DNA of 64,000 nt. Origin: Iodobacter arcticus. Its GTDB lineage: Bacteria > Pseudomonadota > Gammaproteobacteria > Burkholderiales > Chitinibacteraceae. The notes beneath the pieces were generated by a model. That model saw nothing but the letters and a program-made list of their open reading frames with translations, ran no database searches and was not told the origin of the DNA. Location of the stretch: contig NZ_JBHTBQ010000014.1 in assembly GCF_042664895.1 (NCBI RefSeq), positions 186,001-250,000 of the forward strand, written 5' to 3'. Below, piece after piece: positions 63,540-64,000 of the stretch (position 1 is the first letter of the stretch; each line of letters opens with the position of its first letter). A program made the translations under genes and the position numbers.

Positions 63540-64000
63540 CACCATCTACTTTGTGGTCTTTTCTGGGACGCATTGGGCAGATAAAACATGCCTAAGCTAC
63601 TTGCTAATCCTATGGTTTTTTATTAGCAAACAGCGGAAAAACACTATAACCACGCTCTCCGCATAGGGCTTTTTAAAGTCCCCTTGAAGCACGCCGAAGC
63701 GAGGAATAAGCGGGTCGGGGTTTCGGAAAAGGGGTAGCGAGGCAGCGAGCGAGCAGCCTTTTTCGCCGAGCCGATTATCCGCAGTGAGGGGCTTTCGTGC
63801 TGGTCGGGGCGGCCTTCTTTGGCTTCGTTTCTTGGCCGTTCAAGAAAGGAAGGCCCCCGCGGTGGCTACCGCTCCAAAATCAACGTGCCGAAGGCACTAA
63901 AAAGGTCTTTTTGACTTTGCTTAGCACGGCTTTACCCACCCCACAAAACCATACACCCGATGCCCTGGCTTTCCCTTCGTGAAACTCCTGTTCTCCGCGT
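63540..64000. other. Non-coding, GC-rich sequence at the right edge
   Basis: From about 63660 the composition changes to GC-rich with short repeats (for example GCGAGGCAGCGAGCGAGC at 63737 on). The available open frames look like chance: Arg/Pro/Lys-rich with no domain. I see no gene. It may be part of a larger repeat or an element that continues past the window. Confidence 0.4.

Noticed and set aside
63797..63982. Plus-strand frame at the right edge (VGAAFFGFVSWPFKKG...)
   Set aside because: Arg/Pro/Lys-rich, no ribosome site, inside repetitive GC-rich DNA; most likely chance.

Overview
The window looks like a chromosomal segment of a betaproteobacterium, most likely Neisseriales / Chromobacteriaceae (an Iodobacter- or Chromobacterium-like organism). 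The support is the macromolecular-synthesis locus rpsU-yqeY-dnaG-rpoD with tsaD divergent from it, EarP next to an arginine-type EF-P, chitin-degradation genes (GH20, GH18, a PIG-L deacetylase) and a methanolan-type exopolysaccharide (EPS) locus with exosortase B. The genus is an inference from gene content; no rRNA is present to fix it.

Layout. 0-6.4 kb: end of a GH20 beta-hexosaminidase, a secreted C15-like peptidase homologue whose nucleophile position is Ser, sodB, a CobD/CbiB-like membrane protein, an FAH-family hydrolase and tsaD. 6.4-11.7 kb: rpsU, yqeY, dnaG, rpoD and a CAU-anticodon tRNA read as tRNA-Ile2. 12.2-37.2 kb: a roughly 25-kb co-directional EPS locus. It opens with export and assembly genes (EpsL-, EpsB-, EpsD-, EpsE-, EpsF- and EpsG-like, then XrtB and EpsI). 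It continues with GDP-fucose synthesis (gmd, fcl), flippase, polymerase, two acetyltransferases, glycosyltransferases and a PslG-like hydrolase. It ends with UDP-glucuronate and GDP-mannose supply (ugd, manC, gmm, manB). A PEP-CTERM protein, a plausible XrtB substrate, is encoded convergently just after it. 38.8-48.6 kb: hldE-C-like adenylyltransferase, MscS channel, desaturase, RidA, GH18, PIG-L, mpl and two diguanylate cyclases placed tail to tail. 48.6-61.3 kb: M3 oligopeptidase, Kef-type antiporter, earP-efp, a GAF-PAS-PAS-GGDEF protein, an S9 oligopeptidase and uvrB. 61.6-64 kb: an AT-rich DUF262/DUF1524 (GmrSD-like) gene split by a +1 frameshift, then repeats.

How the genes fit together. 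The EPS locus can make GDP-mannose (manC, manB), GDP-fucose (gmd, fcl) and UDP-glucuronate (ugd). EpsB starts the repeat unit on undecaprenyl phosphate, the glycosyltransferases extend it, Wzx/Wzy-type proteins flip and polymerise it, and EpsE/EpsF/EpsL would carry it out. XrtB, EpsI and the PEP-CTERM protein suggest a surface protein processed together with the polymer. Three GGDEF proteins in the window fit c-di-GMP control of a biofilm lifestyle, but no direct link to the EPS genes is visible.

The less ordinary features are the loss of the P-loop lysine and Walker B aspartate in the EpsG-like protein, the Cys-to-Ser change in the C15-like protein, the +1 frameshift at CTT-AGA in the GmrSD-like gene, and several families of small palindromic repeats (ends GTAGGGTG..., and CACAGAG/CACGGAG types), one nested inside another. 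All functional assignments are from reading translations and motifs; no database search was run.
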